Below are positions 8,480-18,292 of a DNA stretch of 64,000 nucleotides, piece by piece. This DNA is from Jejuia pallidilutea (GTDB taxonomy: Bacteria; Bacteroidota; Bacteroidia; Flavobacteriales; Flavobacteriaceae): the NCBI RefSeq assembly GCF_002973595.1, contig NZ_PVEO01000003.1:340876-404875 (forward strand), in the 5' to 3' direction. Under the pieces are notes generated by a model. It was not told the DNA's origin. It was given only the letters and a program-made list of their open reading frames with translations, and did no database searches. The position numbers and the translations under genes are program-made. Positions within the stretch are counted from its first letter, which is position 1, and each line of letters opens with the position of its first letter.

Positions 8480-10225
8480 ATGAGGTTCAACAAGAAACTG
8501 TTTTATGTTTTTATATGCATAACGATTATTATATTAACCATAGTTGTAGTTTATGGTTATGAAAAATACACTTGCATAGAAGAAACCACTTTTTCTACTA
8601 TCCACATTACACATAGTAAGCAAATACGCTCTGAGGGTCTTACTCTTTATGCCTCAGGACAATCAGAGCCTGATTTTAACTATTCAAGACCATACAAGTT
8701 TAAAAGCATAAACGATTCTATTCTTTCTACTAAGTTAGACGATAGTCTAAAACTACGAGCATTTAGATGTTATTTTGAGTACCAGGGAGAAAAAATTCAT
8801 ATTAAAAGCATTGATTTACTTAGTGATTCAAAAAAATATTCAATAGACTTAAACGAGAAATTTAAAAACCATGGATTAAGATTTAAAAATGATGGGTTTA
8901 ATTTTGAAGTAATGCAATCAAATGGTTTTATTGAAACCCCTAAAAAGTTTTTATATCCATCTGATTTTAAAAACCTGTATAAATTTTACTTACCAATATT
9001 TTTTATTGTTTGCTTGTTAACTTATTTAGTTTATAAGTTAAAACACGTTAAAATAAATTTAAAAACAATTGGGCTCCCAGAAATTTCAATAGGAGTTTTA
9101 ATACTATGTGAGTTTCTTCCACCGCCAACTTATAATGTTGCATTAATTTTAGGAGCAGTAATTAACATAAGGAGAATTAGTGTTAAGAAAATTGTACAAA
9201 ACAAAATCAACCTTTTCTTTATAGCTTTTTTTATTATTTACCTATTGAATAATTTATTTGTAACAGATAAAAGCTACTTGCATTTAGGCACTGTAGAACG
9301 ATTTTTGCCTTTTTTAGTTTTGGCCATTATTATACCATCAATTAATAATAGAAAATGTTTGGCTCTATTTCCAATATCTGCTATTTTAATTGGAATTGGT
9401 CTTACCGTTACTTCAATTATCGATGTTTTTATTCATGGCAATATGGTTTTTTTATCATTTGATAATTTCTCAAAATATTTACATCCAGTTTATTATTCAT
9501 ATCTATTATTCTTTTCAATACTCTATATTCAGTTTTATTACTGGGAAAAGTTTAAATATATTATTTTATTTATACTGTTTTGCTTTTTAGTATTTAGTGG
9601 GTCTAAAATGGTTTTTATTTTTACTTTACTGGCATTTTTAATACCTCTTATAAAAAGTAAAATGATTTTTATAGTTATTATTCCCCTTGCTGTTATTGTT
9701 TTGCTTTTCTCGCCTTTAAAAAATAGATTTTATGATATTTTAGATGAGAATGATTTTTCAATTCTTCAAGAAGAAAAAATAACAGACGCTAATGACGCAA
9801 GAATAAATGGGCTCACATTTCGCTTAATTTTATGGAGGGAAGCTTTAAAAACAATGCATGGAGTTGACTACATTATAGGAAAAGGTGTAACCAAGCAAAC
9901 AAATAAAATTTTAGAAAACAAATTAGTTAATTTAGGGATGCTAAGCCATAAAAACTTTAATCCACATAACCAATATATAGATACATTTTGGAGAACGGGT
10001 ATTATAGGATTATTATCACTAATTTTGATTCCAATTTATAGCTTAGTAATAGGAATAAATAAAAAAGATAAATTATTGATTCTTTTCTGTTTATTTATGT
10101 TAGCAGTAATGTGTTCTGAATCGATATTTGGAAGGGTTAATGGCATCTATTTTTTTACTACAGTTATTTTAATATTAATAAATACCGCAAAAGAGATTAA
10201 TGAAGATAGCTATATTAGGAACTAG
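8480..10225 (+). CDS. O-antigen ligase/polymerase family protein with N-terminal extracytoplasmic domain
   Basis: At 581 residues this is much longer than the other two polymerase-like proteins. A first membrane helix (about 7-26) is followed by a roughly 135-residue hydrophilic, probably periplasmic domain, then about ten helices. The Wzy_C/WaaL signature is visible near residue 480-510: WREALKTMHG, a GKGVTKQT stretch, then FNPHNQYIDTFWRTGIIGL, which contains the PHNxY motif with the His needed in O-antigen ligases. This makes it the best candidate in the cluster for the enzyme that moves finished glycan to its final acceptor (lipid A core or protein). Its last 26 bases overlap the next gene. 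Confidence 0.78.
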   Translation: MRFNKKLFYVFICITIIILTIVVVYGYEKYTCIEETTFSTIHITHSKQIRSEGLTLYASGQSEPDFNYSRPYKFKSINDSILSTKLDDSLKLRAFRCYFEYQGEKIHIKSIDLLSDSKKYSIDLNEKFKNHGLRFKNDGFNFEVMQSNGFIETPKKFLYPSDFKNLYKFYLPIFFIVCLLTYLVYKLKHVKINLKTIGLPEISIGVLILCEFLPPPTYNVALILGAVINIRRISVKKIVQNKINLFFIAFFIIYLLNNLFVTDKSYLHLGTVERFLPFLVLAIIIPSINNRKCLALFPISAILIGIGLTVTSIIDVFIHGNMVFLSFDNFSKYLHPVYYSYLLFFSILYIQFYYWEKFKYIILFILFCFLVFSGSKMVFIFTLLAFLIPLIKSKMIFIVIIPLAVIVLLFSPLKNRFYDILDENDFSILQEEKITDANDARINGLTFRLILWREALKTMHGVDYIIGKGVTKQTNKILENKLVNLGMLSHKNFNPHNQYIDTFWRTGIIGLLSLILIPIYSLVIGINKKDKLLILFCLFMLAVMCSESIFGRVNGIYFFTTVILILINTAKEINEDSYIRN

Positions 10226-11288
10226 GGGCATTCCGAACAACCACGGAGGGTTTGAGCAGTTTGCAGAATATTTTTCGGTATATTTATCCAAAAAAGGGCA
10301 TGAGGTATATGTTTATAATTCTCATAATCACCCCTATCAAGAAAAAAAATTCAAGGGTGTAAACATTGTTCATGCTTATGATCCAGAATATAAAATAGGA
10401 ACAATAGGGCAGTTTGTTTATGATTTAAACTGTATTTTAGATTCAAGAAAAAGAGACTTAGATGTAATTCTTCAATTAGGTTATACTTCCAACTCCATTT
10501 GGCATTGGGCATTACCAAAAAAACCAGTAATTATTACCAATATGGACGGTATGGAATGGAAACGTTCCAAATACCGACCTATAGTTAGAAAGTTTCTTAA
10601 ATACGCAGAAAAATTAGCAATTCATTCTAGTGATTATTTAATCTCAGATTCAATAGGTATACAAGACTATATCACTACAACATATAACAAGCCCTCTAAG
10701 TTTATTGCTTATGGCGCTTCCGTGTTTTCTGAGCCTAAAGAAGATATTTTAAAAGCATACAATGTTAAATCTAATCAGTATTGCCTAATAATTGCAAGAT
10801 TAGAGCCTGAAAATAACATAGAAACTATAATCAAGGGATATCATAAATCAAACGTACCGTATGATTTAATCATTTTTGGTTCTTTAAATGAATATGGTAA
10901 GGAGCTTCAAAGGCAATACAAAAAAGATAAAAGAATACGATTTGTTGGAGCTAACTACAACCAAGACGATCTAAATAATTTGAGATATTATTCTAGGTAC
11001 TATTTTCACGGTCATTCAGTTGGCGGTACAAATCCATCTTTGTTAGAAGCCATGGCGTCTAATACACTAATTATAGCTAATAATAATGTTTTTAACAAAA
11101 GTATTTTGGAAGAAAACGCAAGATATTTTAGTGATTCAAACGATATTAATGAAATCTTAAATCAAGACATTTTATTTAATTCTAAAAAAGAATATTCAAG
11201 ATTAAACATAAAAAAGATAAAAGATTATTATAGTTGGAGCATCATCAATTCAGACTATGAAGATTTTATTTCAAGGCAAATTGAATAA
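10200..11288 (+). CDS. DUF1972-type glycosyltransferase (rhamnosyltransferase-like, GT4)
   Basis: A 362-residue GT-B enzyme beginning MKIAILGTRGIPNNHGGFEQ, the hallmark of the DUF1972/GT4 group that contains pneumococcal and streptococcal beta-1,4-rhamnosyltransferases. The central NMDGMEWKRSKY and the donor-site segment IARLEPENNIETII fit the group, as does HSVGGTNPSLLEAMA in place of the usual E-x7-E loop. The acceptor and donor are unknown; rhamnose is only the best-studied case. The start lies within the upstream ligase-like gene, and the end overlaps or abuts the following polymerase-like gene, so translation is likely coupled. Confidence 0.83.
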   Translation: MKIAILGTRGIPNNHGGFEQFAEYFSVYLSKKGHEVYVYNSHNHPYQEKKFKGVNIVHAYDPEYKIGTIGQFVYDLNCILDSRKRDLDVILQLGYTSNSIWHWALPKKPVIITNMDGMEWKRSKYRPIVRKFLKYAEKLAIHSSDYLISDSIGIQDYITTTYNKPSKFIAYGASVFSEPKEDILKAYNVKSNQYCLIIARLEPENNIETIIKGYHKSNVPYDLIIFGSLNEYGKELQRQYKKDKRIRFVGANYNQDDLNNLRYYSRYYFHGHSVGGTNPSLLEAMASNTLIIANNNVFNKSILEENARYFSDSNDINEILNQDILFNSKKEYSRLNIKKIKDYYSWSIINSDYEDFISRQIE

Positions 11289-11292
11289 AAAC

Positions 11293-12438
11293 ATGTTGGA
11301 ATCATCTAAAATCAAGACTTTTTTTACTAATTATAACACTAATATTTTTGCATTTATTATACTTGGTTTTTGTTTTGATTTTATTAATAAAATTCAAATA
11401 TTCTATGACATTGGATTTATAAGGCTTAATAGAATATTAAAAGCAATATTTCTAGTTTACTCACTTGCATTTATTGCAACACATTTTAAATATGTTTTTA
11501 AAAATTTTAAATTTTTATTCACTGTAATTATAGTATTGTCGGTTGTTTTTCTTTTAAAAAAGAATTTTTCTGAAATTTACGTTAATGAATATATCAGATA
11601 TATATTCATTTTATTTACCCTGCCATTATTGAATTATTCATATAAGGTCAATAATGAGGTTTTTATAAAAAGGCTAAAAATATTTTTTAAATATTTTATA
11701 TTATTAAATGCTGTTTTTGTTTTATTAGGTTTTTTATTTGAGATTAAAATTTTTCAAACTTATCAATACTCAACTAGGTTTGGTTTTAATGGGGTTCTTC
11801 TAAGCCAAGGGTTCACCCCTTTTTTTTATTTATGCGGAACAACTATATTTTGGATATCTAAGGATAACAAGATGTTAATAACCGTATTAATACTTTCTTT
11901 AATGTCTGGCCTAAAGGGTGCTTATTTCGCAGAATTCTTTTTGCTAACACTCCTTGTTTTATCAAACCAAGAATTTAATAAAAGAATTAAAATAAAAATA
12001 GTAGCTTTTTTGTCAATTTTATTTATAACTTTTTTATTAATTTTATTTTCAACACCTCTATTTGAGAGGATTATTGAGTCAGAAGGTTTAATGACAGCCG
12101 TTTTTTCTTACAGAACGGACAATTTGTTAACGCTGTTTAACCAAATAACCCCAGAAAATTATAATATTTTTATTGGAGCTTTGAAGTTGGAAACTGTGCG
12201 ATTAGAAATGCAGGTTTTTGATGTCATTTTATTTTTTGGAATAGTAGGTTTGCTGGCTTATCTAACATTTTTATATTTTCTATATAAGAGGTTTGTGAAA
12301 AACAATGTCTCTAAAGTATTTTTTGTTACTATTCTAATGCTTTCGATTTTAATGGGAAATCTTTTATATATTCCATTGTCATCAATATTAATGTTTTTAG
12401 TTTTGATGGCACTTTTAGAGAATAAAAACATTAAATAA
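11293..12438 (+). CDS. Polysaccharide polymerase-like membrane protein (Wzy-type)
   Basis: A very hydrophobic protein with about 10 helices. The segment SYRTDNLLTLFNQITPENY followed by EMQVFDVILFFGIVGLLAYL resembles the loop before the last helices of Wzy-type polymerases. Two starts are possible: ATG at 11257, overlapping the upstream gene by 32 bases and adding the unusual peptide MKILFQGKLNKN, or ATG at 11293, which lies 4 bases after the upstream stop and is preferred here, giving 381 residues. It is the third polymerase/ligase-like protein of the cluster and the last gene before a short promoter-bearing gap. Confidence 0.66.
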   Translation: MLESSKIKTFFTNYNTNIFAFIILGFCFDFINKIQIFYDIGFIRLNRILKAIFLVYSLAFIATHFKYVFKNFKFLFTVIIVLSVVFLLKKNFSEIYVNEYIRYIFILFTLPLLNYSYKVNNEVFIKRLKIFFKYFILLNAVFVLLGFLFEIKIFQTYQYSTRFGFNGVLLSQGFTPFFYLCGTTIFWISKDNKMLITVLILSLMSGLKGAYFAEFFLLTLLVLSNQEFNKRIKIKIVAFLSILFITFLLILFSTPLFERIIESEGLMTAVFSYRTDNLLTLFNQITPENYNIFIGALKLETVRLEMQVFDVILFFGIVGLLAYLTFLYFLYKRFVKNNVSKVFFVTILMLSILMGNLLYIPLSSILMFLVLMALLENKNIK

Positions 12439-12483
12439 GAGATACTTTACTGGCTAAACTTATTTAACTTCAAAGTACTTCCT

Positions 12484-12491
12484 TATTTTTG
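12484..12491 (+). promoter_or_regulatory. Promoter -7 element TAnnTTTG upstream of the SDR gene
   Basis: TATTTTTG matches the flavobacterial -7 consensus TAnnTTTG and lies 23 bases before the ATG at 12515. No TTG -33 element is seen at the usual spacing. It suggests that the decarboxylase, sugar-phosphate transferase and GT2 genes form their own transcription unit. Confidence 0.5.
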
Positions 12492-12514
12492 CGTTCTAAA
12501 TAGCTTAAAAAAAC

Positions 12515-13501
12515 ATGAAAAAAGTTCTGATAACAGGAGCAGCTGGTTTCTTAGGTTCCCATTTATGCGACAGATTTATCAAAGAAGGTTACCATGTTGT
12601 TGCCATGGATAACTTTATTACTGGCGATAAAAAAAACATAGAACACTTAGTAGGCACCAAAAATTTTGAATTTGTAGCTCATGATGTTACCAATTTTATA
12701 GAACTTAGAGGAAGTTTAGATTATATTTTACATTTTGCATCTCCTGCTAGTCCAATAGATTATCTTAAAATTCCCATTCAAACCCTAAAAGTAGGGGCTT
12801 TAGGAACACATAATTTACTAGGTTTAGCAAAAGCTAAAAATGCTAGAATATTAATAGCCTCTACTTCTGAAATTTATGGAGACCCACTTGTACACCCTCA
12901 AACTGAAGATTATTACGGCAATGTAAATACCATTGGCCCAAGAGGTGTTTACGATGAAGCTAAACGGTTTCAAGAGGCCATAACAATGGCCTATAACAGG
13001 TTTCATGGATTAGAAACCAGAATAGTACGTATATTTAATACCTATGGCCCCAGAATGCGATTAAACGACGGGCGGGTAATTCCTGCTTTTATGGGGCAAG
13101 CGTTGCGTGGAGAAGATTTAACAGTTTTTGGCGATGGCTCCCAAACGCGCTCTTTTTGTTATGTAGACGACCAAATAGAAGGTATATATAGGCTGCTATT
13201 AAGCGATTACGAGTATCCTGTAAATATTGGCAATCCCCACGAGATAACTATAAAGGATTTTGCAGAAGAAATTATTAAACTAACAGGTACAAATCAAAAA
13301 ATAGTATACAAAGATTTGCCTGTAAACGATCCGCTGCAAAGGCAACCAGATATTTCGTTAGCAAAAAAAATACTAAATTGGGAGCCAAAGGTAGATAGAG
13401 CCGAAGGGATGAAAATTACCTACAACTATTTTAAAAGTTTACCTCAAGAAGAATTGCACAAGAGCGAGCACAAAAACTTTAAAGAACACATAAAAGAGTA
13501 A
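12515..13501 (+). CDS. UDP-glucuronate decarboxylase-type SDR (NAD-dependent epimerase/dehydratase)
   Basis: Extended SDR of 328 residues. The NAD-binding GAAGFLGSH is at 8-16, the substrate-loop [14 protein letters not shown] from 116, and the catalytic Tyr146-x3-Lys150 in GVYDEAKR. The run [10 protein letters not shown] and the [10 protein letters not shown] segment are shared with UDP-xylose synthases, which convert UDP-glucuronate to UDP-xylose via UDP-4-keto-xylose. Related SDRs include dTDP-glucose dehydratases, but the GDPxxHPQ motif is characteristic of the UXS branch. It would supply a pentose donor for the glycan. The next gene starts 1 base after the stop. Confidence 0.8.
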   Translation: MKKVLITGAAGFLGSHLCDRFIKEGYHVVAMDNFITGDKKNIEHLVGTKNFEFVAHDVTNFIELRGSLDYILHFASPASPIDYLKIPIQTLKVGALGTHNLLGLAKAKNARILIASTSEIYGDPLVHPQTEDYYGNVNTIGPRGVYDEAKRFQEAITMAYNRFHGLETRIVRIFNTYGPRMRLNDGRVIPAFMGQALRGEDLTVFGDGSQTRSFCYVDDQIEGIYRLLLSDYEYPVNIGNPHEITIKDFAEEIIKLTGTNQKIVYKDLPVNDPLQRQPDISLAKKILNWEPKVDRAEGMKITYNYFKSLPQEELHKSEHKNFKEHIKE

Positions 13502-13502
13502 G

Positions 13503-14858
13503 TTGAAAAAGTTCAAACAAGGCAGGTATTCAGGATTTATTAAACCAATTTCGTTTTTGGTGGATTTGGTCATTATAAATGCCACAGTTTTCTTGTTTGA
13601 AATTAATTTAACTGATAGATTACTCTTTTTTGGCTATATATCTGTGCTTTGGTCTATCATTTCTTTTTACAATAGGTTTTATGAGGTTCAGCGTAATACT
13701 CGCATTATTCAAATTTTAACTTTGCTCTTAAAACAAATAGTACTTTTTGCGGCAGTTCTATATGCCTTTATTGGGTTTTTTAAGCAGCCTAACATAAGTA
13801 GGCTTAATTTGGGAAATTATTTAATTTTAGTTTTTGGGTTATTAACCTTCTTTAAATTTCTAATTTATTTTCTCTTAAATAAATACAGAAGTTCTCTTGG
13901 AGGTAATATTAGGCTTGTTGTAGTTATTGGTAAAAACCAAAAAACCAGCCAACTTATAACTACCTTTAATAAGCGTTTAGATTTTGGGTATAAATTTATG
14001 GCACAATTTAGCCCAAAAGAAGAAGGCTTTTCTTTAAGTAAGTGTTTTGATTACATTATAGATAATGATATTGACGAAATATATTTTTCGGTCTCAGAAT
14101 TATCTAACAAACAAATAAACGAATTAATTGATTTTGCCGATAACAACTTAAGGGAATTAAAATTTATACCAGATAACAAAGAAATATTCTCGAAAAAATT
14201 GAAATACGAGTATTACGATTATATTCCAATTTTATCTTTAAGAGATATTCCTTTACAAGAACCAATTAACACTTACGTAAAAAGACTATTCGATATATTG
14301 TTTTCCCTATTTATAATTGTATTTGTTCTATCATGGTTAACGCCTATATTGGCTATTTTCATTAAACTAGAATCAAAAGGGCCTGTTTTTTTTAAACAAT
14401 CTAGAAACGGATTTAACTATAAAGAATTCGATTGCTACAAATTTAGGTCTATGATGCCTAATAAAAATGCGCATCTGCATCAAGCGACCAAAGGCGATAG
14501 TAGAGTAACTAAGGTTGGCGCATTTATAAGAAAAACAAGTATAGACGAACTGCCACAGTTTTTTAACGTATTATTTGGAGACATGTCTGTAGTTGGCCCT
14601 AGACCGCACATGGTAAGCCATACTAACATGTATGCTAGAAGAATAGATAAGTTTATGGTAAGGCACTTTGTAAAACCCGGCATTACAGGGTTAGCCCAAG
14701 TAAGTGGTTTTAGAGGTGAGATTGAAACAGACAAGGATATTATAAATCGTGTAAAATACGATATATTTTATATTGAAAACTGGTCATTACTTCTTGACAT
14801 AAAAATTATAGTTCAAACCTTCGTTAATGCCCTAAGGGGAGAGAAGAAAGCGTATTAA
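13503..14858 (+). CDS. Initiating sugar-1-phosphate transferase (undecaprenyl-phosphate, WcaJ/PglC superfamily)
   Basis: Starts glycan assembly by moving a sugar-1-phosphate from a nucleotide sugar to undecaprenyl phosphate in the inner membrane. The N-terminal half has four or five membrane helices and a CoA-binding-like soluble domain (about 145-235), as in WcaJ/WbaP-type large enzymes. The C-terminal half begins KRLFDILFSLFIIVF, a re-entrant helix, followed by FKQSRNGFNYKEFDCYKFRSM, the DELPQ motif, VGPRPH and PGITGLAQVSG, all diagnostic of the bacterial sugar transferase domain. The start is TTG at 13503, directly after the previous stop; the first in-frame ATG is far too late. The sugar transferred cannot be inferred. 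Confidence 0.87.
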   Translation: MKKFKQGRYSGFIKPISFLVDLVIINATVFLFEINLTDRLLFFGYISVLWSIISFYNRFYEVQRNTRIIQILTLLLKQIVLFAAVLYAFIGFFKQPNISRLNLGNYLILVFGLLTFFKFLIYFLLNKYRSSLGGNIRLVVVIGKNQKTSQLITTFNKRLDFGYKFMAQFSPKEEGFSLSKCFDYIIDNDIDEIYFSVSELSNKQINELIDFADNNLRELKFIPDNKEIFSKKLKYEYYDYIPILSLRDIPLQEPINTYVKRLFDILFSLFIIVFVLSWLTPILAIFIKLESKGPVFFKQSRNGFNYKEFDCYKFRSMMPNKNAHLHQATKGDSRVTKVGAFIRKTSIDELPQFFNVLFGDMSVVGPRPHMVSHTNMYARRIDKFMVRHFVKPGITGLAQVSGFRGEIETDKDIINRVKYDIFYIENWSLLLDIKIIVQTFVNALRGEKKAY

Positions 14859-15644
14859 ATGAAGCCAAATGTGTTAGTTTCTGTAATTACTGCCACCTAT
14901 AATTCAGAGCATTTTATAGAAGAAACTATTAATAGCGTTCTACATCAAACATATACAAATTGGGAACTTTTAATTATTGATGACGCTTCTACAGATGGCA
15001 CAATTTCAATTATAAAAAGTTTCGCACTAAAACACAATAATATTAAGTTTTTTAAAAATGAAGCAAACCAAGGCGCGGCAGTAACCAGAAATAAGGGCAT
15101 TAAAGAAGCTTCGGGAGACTTTATAGCTTTTCTGGATGCGGACGATGTTTGGAAGCCCCAAAAGCTCGAAAAACAGCTAAAATTTATGCTAGAGTACAAT
15201 GCCGATGTTAGTTTTTCTAGCTACGATTTAATGACTGAAAACGGATTGCCTTTGCATAAAACAGTTAAAGCAATACCAAAACTTAACTATAAGAAGTTTT
15301 TAAAATGTAATTACATTGGGAACTTAACAGGCATGTACAATACTAAAACACTAGGCAAGATTTACGCGCCTAATTTACGTAAGCGTCAAGATTGGTTATT
15401 GTGGTTAAGTGCAGTAAAAAAGAGCAATAAACCAGCCATTGGTTTAAAAGAATCCTTGGCAATTTATAGAGTAAGAAAAAATTCAATTTCTTCTAAGAAA
15501 CTAGATTTATTAAAGTACAATTACTTGGTTTATAAAAAAGGATTAGGGTATTCAACCTTAAAATCCTTGTATTATATTATTGTATTTCTTTTGGAGTACT
15601 TTTTTGTGAAATCTAAACAAACAGTTACTTCACAAAAGATGTAA
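14859..15644 (+). CDS. Glycosyltransferase family 2
   Basis: Inverting GT-A transferase of 261 residues. It has the nucleotide-binding VSVITATYNSEHFIEETINSV start, DDASTDGT at about 42, NQGAAVTRNKGI, and the DxD-type metal site LDADDVW near 93. RQDWLLW near 178 is the acceptor-side catalytic segment with the conserved Asp. The ATG follows the previous stop without a gap, so it belongs to the same unit as the initiating transferase. The last 20 bases overlap, tail to tail, with the CapK-like gene on the minus strand. This is the right-hand end of the glycan locus. Confidence 0.88.
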   Translation: MKPNVLVSVITATYNSEHFIEETINSVLHQTYTNWELLIIDDASTDGTISIIKSFALKHNNIKFFKNEANQGAAVTRNKGIKEASGDFIAFLDADDVWKPQKLEKQLKFMLEYNADVSFSSYDLMTENGLPLHKTVKAIPKLNYKKFLKCNYIGNLTGMYNTKTLGKIYAPNLRKRQDWLLWLSAVKKSNKPAIGLKESLAIYRVRKNSISSKKLDLLKYNYLVYKKGLGYSTLKSLYYIIVFLLEYFFVKSKQTVTSQKM

Positions 15645-16935
15645 ACTGTTTTAGCTTGCCACCTTTGGTGCGCTTTAGCTCATTTTTTCGCTCAAAAAGA
15701 ATGGTTAGTCCCGGTTCTAAATAGGTTTCCATCGCCTTTTTAACAGCCGTTATTTTTCCTTCTGAAAGCTCCTCTTTACTCGTGTAAATTACTTTGAAAG
15801 TCTCAATATCATGTTGCTCAATAATAAATTCTTTTACGTTAGCGTCATCTTCAATTACAGTTTTTGTAACGTAATAAAACGTTAATCCTGCTGCTTTTTT
15901 CCCGCTAGGTAACAACGCTAAATCACTCGTTCTGCCCAATACACTTTTTAAGATGGGCGTTTTAGTTGTACTGCGTTCGTGTAGCACTCCAATATCACCT
16001 AAATCGTATCTAATAAACGGGTGGGCTACATTATAAAGCGATGTAACAACTATCCTTCCTTTTTTACCATAAGGCAAAGGTTGATTTTTTTCATCTAAGA
16101 TTTCAACAAATAAATCTTCAGTATTAACCAACCAGTCATTATTAGAATTATTAAATGCTATTAAACTTAATTCAGCAGAACCATATTCGTTTGCAATAGG
16201 AATTCCTAAATGGTTTTCCAACACAATTTTATCATCTTCAAAAAGCATCTCTGCGGTAACGATACAAACTTTTAAAGAAGGGCAAATATCTTTTAGAATA
16301 ATATTTTTCTGTTGTAAATATTTGGCAAATTGAACAATGGCGCTTGTGTACCCATTTATATATTCAAATGCTGTTTTTTTAAAAATGCTAATGTTTTTTT
16401 CTAATTGTTGGGCACTTAAATCGAAAACTGAAAACCTAAACCTATTTCCCAGCATATCTTTAAAACGCTCTTTATAATAACCAGCACCACTTAACGGAAT
16501 ACCATAAAAACGCGCCTGTTTGGAAGTGGCAGCATCAATACCGTACCATGAGTACCTATCCATAAAATTCGCCCAAGACATAGCGTGGGCATACTTATCT
16601 TTCGCAAAAATTAAAGGCGTACCAGAAGACCCCGAAGTTTTGTGTATATGGCAGTTTTTAGTTGTAAATCCTATAGATAATCGGTCTTTTAATGGAATTT
16701 GTAAATCCTTTTTCTGAATTACCGGAAGGCTATTCCAGTCGTTTGTATTACACCCTTCTGTAAATGTTTTGTAAAAAGGGGTATTGTTTAAATGATGCTT
16801 AACAATGGCGTCTTTTCTTTGATTAAGGTAAGCTTCATGTTCTCCATCAGTTTTACACTGAATTTTTTTCAGGTCGCGTTTCGCTTTCTCAATAGGAAAG
16901 CCCTTTATTTTCAATGTTAAATCAAATAAGTTCAC
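15625..16935 (-). CDS. CapK/PaaK-like adenylate-forming enzyme
   Basis: A 436-residue member of the adenylate-forming (AMP-binding) superfamily related to phenylacetate-CoA ligase and to CapK of capsule loci. The ATP loop is KTSGSSGTPL at about 98-107, the A5-type motif is NEYGSAEL near 242, and RYDLGDIG near 302 and GRTSDLALLPSGKK carry the adenylate-contacting residues. The physiological substrate is unknown; CapK-like proteins near glycan genes may activate an acyl or amino acid that decorates the polymer. The start is GTG at 16933-16935, divergent from purD, with 85 bases between. Orientation separates it from the glycan operon. Confidence 0.74.
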   Translation of the reverse strand: MNLFDLTLKIKGFPIEKAKRDLKKIQCKTDGEHEAYLNQRKDAIVKHHLNNTPFYKTFTEGCNTNDWNSLPVIQKKDLQIPLKDRLSIGFTTKNCHIHKTSGSSGTPLIFAKDKYAHAMSWANFMDRYSWYGIDAATSKQARFYGIPLSGAGYYKERFKDMLGNRFRFSVFDLSAQQLEKNISIFKKTAFEYINGYTSAIVQFAKYLQQKNIILKDICPSLKVCIVTAEMLFEDDKIVLENHLGIPIANEYGSAELSLIAFNNSNNDWLVNTEDLFVEILDEKNQPLPYGKKGRIVVTSLYNVAHPFIRYDLGDIGVLHERSTTKTPILKSVLGRTSDLALLPSGKKAAGLTFYYVTKTVIEDDANVKEFIIEQHDIETFKVIYTSKEELSEGKITAVKKAMETYLEPGLTILFERKNELKRTKGGKLKQFTSFVK

Positions 16936-16995
16936 TTAAACTAGATATAAGTGTAAAGTAAATAAAAAATATTCGTGTATTAGAGCCATTAATTT

Positions 16996-17003
16996 TATTT
17001 TTG
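16996..17003 (+). promoter_or_regulatory. Promoter -7 element TAnnTTTG upstream of purD
   Basis: TATTTTTG, exact match to the flavobacterial -7 consensus, 17 bases before the purD ATG. The -33 TTG is not evident. Confidence 0.5.
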
Positions 17004-17020
17004 CGCAAACACTTTAAACT

Positions 17021-18292
17021 ATGAATATTTTAATACTAGGTTCTGGAGGTAGAGAACACACGTTTGCTTGGAAAATTGCACAGAGCGATAAATGCGAAAA
17101 TCTTTATGTGGCACCAGGAAATTCGGGGACTGCCGAAGTGGCTACCAACGTAAATATAGGTGTTAACGACTTTGAGGCTATAAAAACCTTGGTGTTAGAT
17201 AAGAAAATAGACATGGTTGTAGTGGGGCCAGAAGACCCTTTAGTTAATGGTGTGCACGATTATTTTTTAAATGATGAAAGTATTAAGCATGTTGCTGTTA
17301 TTGGGCCACAAAAAGCAGCTGCAGAACTAGAAGGTAGTAAGGAATTTGCAAAAGAATTTTTGTACAGACACCATATTCCTACCGCAGCTTACGAGAGTTT
17401 TACAAAAGATACCGTTGAGAAAGGTTATGCGTTTTTAGAAACGCTTAATCCGCCGTATGTTTTAAAGGCAGACGGACTTGCAGCAGGCAAAGGCGTGGTT
17501 ATTTTAGAGGATTTAGATGAAGCTAAAGCAGAATTAAAAAGTATGCTTGTGGATGCTAAATTTGGCGATGCAAGCACCAAAGTAGTTATAGAAGAATTCT
17601 TGGACGGTATTGAGTTAAGTTGTTTTGTGCTTACCGATGGTACTAACTATAAAATTTTACCAACCGCCAAAGATTACAAACGTATTGGTGAAGGCGATAC
17701 AGGATTAAATACTGGTGGTATGGGCGCAGTGTCGCCAGTACCGTTTGCTACAGAATCCTTTTTAAATAAAATTGAAGAGCGTATTGTAAAACCAACAGTA
17801 AATGGTCTTAAAAAAGATAATTTACCGTATGTGGGCTTTATTTTTATAGGGTTAATAAAAGTAGGAGACGACCCTAAGGTAATTGAATATAATGTACGCA
17901 TGGGTGATCCTGAAACCGAAGTTGTTTTTCCAAGACTGAAGAATGATTTAGTTGAAATTTTACAGGCAATGACAAATGGCACATTAGATGCAATTAATAT
18001 TGAAATTGATGAGCGTGCCGCAACAACTATAGTATTAGTTTCTGGAGGTTACCCGGAAGCCTACGAAAAAGGTAAAACGATTACGGGAATTGAAAACGTA
18101 AAAGACTCCATACCATTTCATGCAGGTGCACAACTAAAAGACGGTAAAATAATAACTTCGGGTGGAAGAGTAATGGCTATTACATCTTACGGAGATACGT
18201 ACCAAGAGGCCATAAAAAAATCTTACCAAAGTATAGAAAAACTACATTTTGATAAGATGAATTATCGTAAGGATATTGGATTCGATCTATAA
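17021..18292 (+). CDS. purD: Phosphoribosylamine-glycine ligase
   Basis: Catalyses the second step of de novo purine synthesis: phosphoribosylamine + glycine + ATP to GAR. It has the N-terminal LILGSGGREHTFAWK, the PEDPLVNG segment, ATP-grasp residues VLKADGLAAGKGVVI near 147 and the metal-binding FNVRMGDPE-type motif YNVRMGDPETEVVFP near 292. The 423 residues are full length. The 3' end overlaps the convergent small membrane protein gene by 6 bases. It has its own promoter element and looks monocistronic. Confidence 0.96.
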   Translation: MNILILGSGGREHTFAWKIAQSDKCENLYVAPGNSGTAEVATNVNIGVNDFEAIKTLVLDKKIDMVVVGPEDPLVNGVHDYFLNDESIKHVAVIGPQKAAAELEGSKEFAKEFLYRHHIPTAAYESFTKDTVEKGYAFLETLNPPYVLKADGLAAGKGVVILEDLDEAKAELKSMLVDAKFGDASTKVVIEEFLDGIELSCFVLTDGTNYKILPTAKDYKRIGEGDTGLNTGGMGAVSPVPFATESFLNKIEERIVKPTVNGLKKDNLPYVGFIFIGLIKVGDDPKVIEYNVRMGDPETEVVFPRLKNDLVEILQAMTNGTLDAINIEIDERAATTIVLVSGGYPEAYEKGKTITGIENVKDSIPFHAGAQLKDGKIITSGGRVMAITSYGDTYQEAIKKSYQSIEKLHFDKMNYRKDIGFDL

